From Sulfurovum sp. (GTDB lineage: Bacteria > Campylobacterota > Campylobacteria > Campylobacterales > Sulfurovaceae), in assembly GCA_015493425.1 (NCBI GenBank), contig WGDG01000101.1, positions 1 to 6,574 of the forward strand: DNA of 6,574 nucleotides. Direction: 5' to 3'. The notes beneath the pieces were generated by a model that saw only the letters and a program-made list of their open reading frames with translations, did not search any database and had not been told where the DNA came from. Below are positions 5,559-6,574 of this stretch, piece after piece. The translations under genes and the position numbers were made by a program. Within the stretch, counting starts at the first letter, position 1. The number at the start of each line of letters is the position of its first letter.

Positions 5559-6574
5559 CTCTTTTCTCCTCTTGGTATCAGCCGGACAGGCATACCGTTC
5601 AGCGAACGTGTTGTCAGTCTGCCTGCTACATCGGGAATGAAACCGGGTTTGAGTTCGAGGCGGTAATGTTTGAGGATAGTTGACAATAAAATGGGTGCTT
5701 CCTGCATGGCAAATCGTGCACCAATACAGATACGCGGCCCCAATCCAAAAGGAAAATAGGTATATTTGGTGATCTTCTCGGGATGATCGAAACGGGATGG
5801 ATCAAAACGGTGAGGTTCCTCCCAGTAACGACTGTTACGATGCATCAGCCAGGGAGAGACCATGACTGCATCACCGGGTTTGATGGTTTTATTCCTCATA
5901 ACAGTGGTCTTTGCCGCAATACGGGGCATGAAACTAACAGGAGGATAGAGACGGAGTGCTTCGTTGAATACATTGGTGGTTAAATGCAGTGATTTGACCT
6001 GTTCGGCATTGAGCTGTTCTGTCGTACAGACACGGTCTATTTCGGCATGCACCTTAGATTGAATATCCGGATGGAGTGCAAGCAGGTACAGCGTCCATGT
6101 CAGTGAACTCGCAGTTGTTTCATGTCCGGCCAAAAAGAGCATAGCGATCTGATCGAGGATTTCTTTGAATGAAAAAGGCTCTCCTGTACGTTCATCGATA
6201 ACTTTGAGGAGAGAGGAGAGAATGTCATGGGAGGGAACGGATTTGTGTTGAAGTGCTGCTTCGTATCGTGGTTTAATAATCCTTGCAAGAGCGTTTCGGA
6301 TTGTTTCCCCCGATTGTTGGCGTTTTTTATCACCTCTGATGCGGGTGACCAATCCATCGATACCAAAAAGTTTCAACATACCCAAACGGGCGCCCTCTTC
6401 CTGATAGGTGATGAACGCTTCGACGATCTTTTGGCCTTCATCTGCTGTGAGTTTTTCAGAAAGGATTGTGCGGAAAATAATATCGGCTGTCGTAAAGGTC
6501 ATTTCCCTGTCCAGATCATGATATTCCGTTGGATCATATGCAGCAAGTCGCTGCCTCATATCATTGGCTGCATC
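5555..6574 (-). CDS. Cytochrome P450, C-terminal three quarters (N-terminus outside window)
   Basis: Haem-thiolate monooxygenase: inserts one oxygen atom from O2 into an organic substrate using electrons from a redox partner. The frame is open to the window edge, giving 339 residues before the TGA at 5557-5555; roughly the first 110-120 residues of a ~450-aa P450 are missing, so the internal ATG at 6559 is not the start. Seen in order: TFTTADIIFRTILSE of the helix E region; the I helix LAGHETTASSLTW, with the oxygen-activating acid-threonine pair in AGHETT (6130-6113); the K-helix ExxR as E-A-L-R (E at 5962-5960, R at 5953-5951); the PERF-like region FDPSRFDHPE; and the haem loop FPFGLGPRICIG, whose Cys ligand is codon 5728-5726. 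All invariant residues are intact. No reductase or ferredoxin domain follows, so a separate partner is needed. The substrate cannot be read from sequence. P450s are uncommon in Campylobacterota; the known C. jejuni example is Cj1411c (CYP172A1), and orthology is plausible but untested. The promoter lies outside the window. Confidence 0.96.
   Translation of the reverse strand, partial: DAANDMRQRLAAYDPTEYHDLDREMTFTTADIIFRTILSEKLTADEGQKIVEAFITYQEEGARLGMLKLFGIDGLVTRIRGDKKRQQSGETIRNALARIIKPRYEAALQHKSVPSHDILSSLLKVIDERTGEPFSFKEILDQIAMLFLAGHETTASSLTWTLYLLALHPDIQSKVHAEIDRVCTTEQLNAEQVKSLHLTTNVFNEALRLYPPVSFMPRIAAKTTVMRNKTIKPGDAVMVSPWLMHRNSRYWEEPHRFDPSRFDHPEKITKYTYFPFGLGPRICIGARFAMQEAPILLSTILKHYRLELKPGFIPDVAGRLTTRSLNGMPVRLIPRGEKR

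Noticed and set aside
1..6574. CRISPR array, tRNA, rRNA or insertion sequence
   Set aside because: No regularly spaced repeats beyond two copies, no cloverleaf with a TTCRANY arm, no rRNA-like segment and no transposase or terminal inverted repeats were seen.

Overview
The window looks like chromosomal DNA from a Campylobacterota (Epsilonproteobacteria) member, most likely a free-living Sulfurovum- or Sulfurimonas-like organism. The main evidence is the DnaE protein: its opening (FTHLHLHTEYSLLDGANKIK), length (1189 aa) and C-terminal tail resemble Helicobacter/Campylobacter DnaE. The genus is an inference from remembered families; no database search was run.

Left part (1-1506, AT-rich): the last 24 codons of an unidentified gene (1-75) are followed by about 330 bases with no confident gene, then a 348-aa Abi_2/AbiD-AbiF-type abortive-infection protein (410-1456). 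That protein carries the HEPN RNase signature R-N-R-A-A-H. The leader in front of it holds a near-consensus sigma70 promoter (TTGACG, 17 nt, TATAAT), an 8-bp inverted repeat that would hide a strong Shine-Dalgarno, and a possible 20-codon leader peptide whose TAG stop directly abuts the abi ATG. This is the most interesting part of the window, because HEPN proteins of this class can be paired with an upstream RNA antitoxin. A long interrupted hairpin follows the gene.

Middle (1500-5139, GC-richer, housekeeping): dnaE, the replicative DNA polymerase III alpha subunit, is complete, with its own probable promoter and ribosome binding site. All polymerase catalytic aspartates are present. All nine metal-binding residues of the PHP domain also appear intact, unlike in E. 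coli.

Right part (5193-6574, minus strand, convergent with dnaE): a cytochrome P450 whose N-terminus lies beyond the window, followed with a 4-nt ATGA overlap by a 121-aa single-pass membrane protein of unknown function. The two are probably co-translated.

Functionally the window is a housekeeping replication gene flanked by a likely acquired phage-defence or toxin module on one side and a small accessory oxidative-metabolism operon on the other. Nothing suggests that the three units work together.
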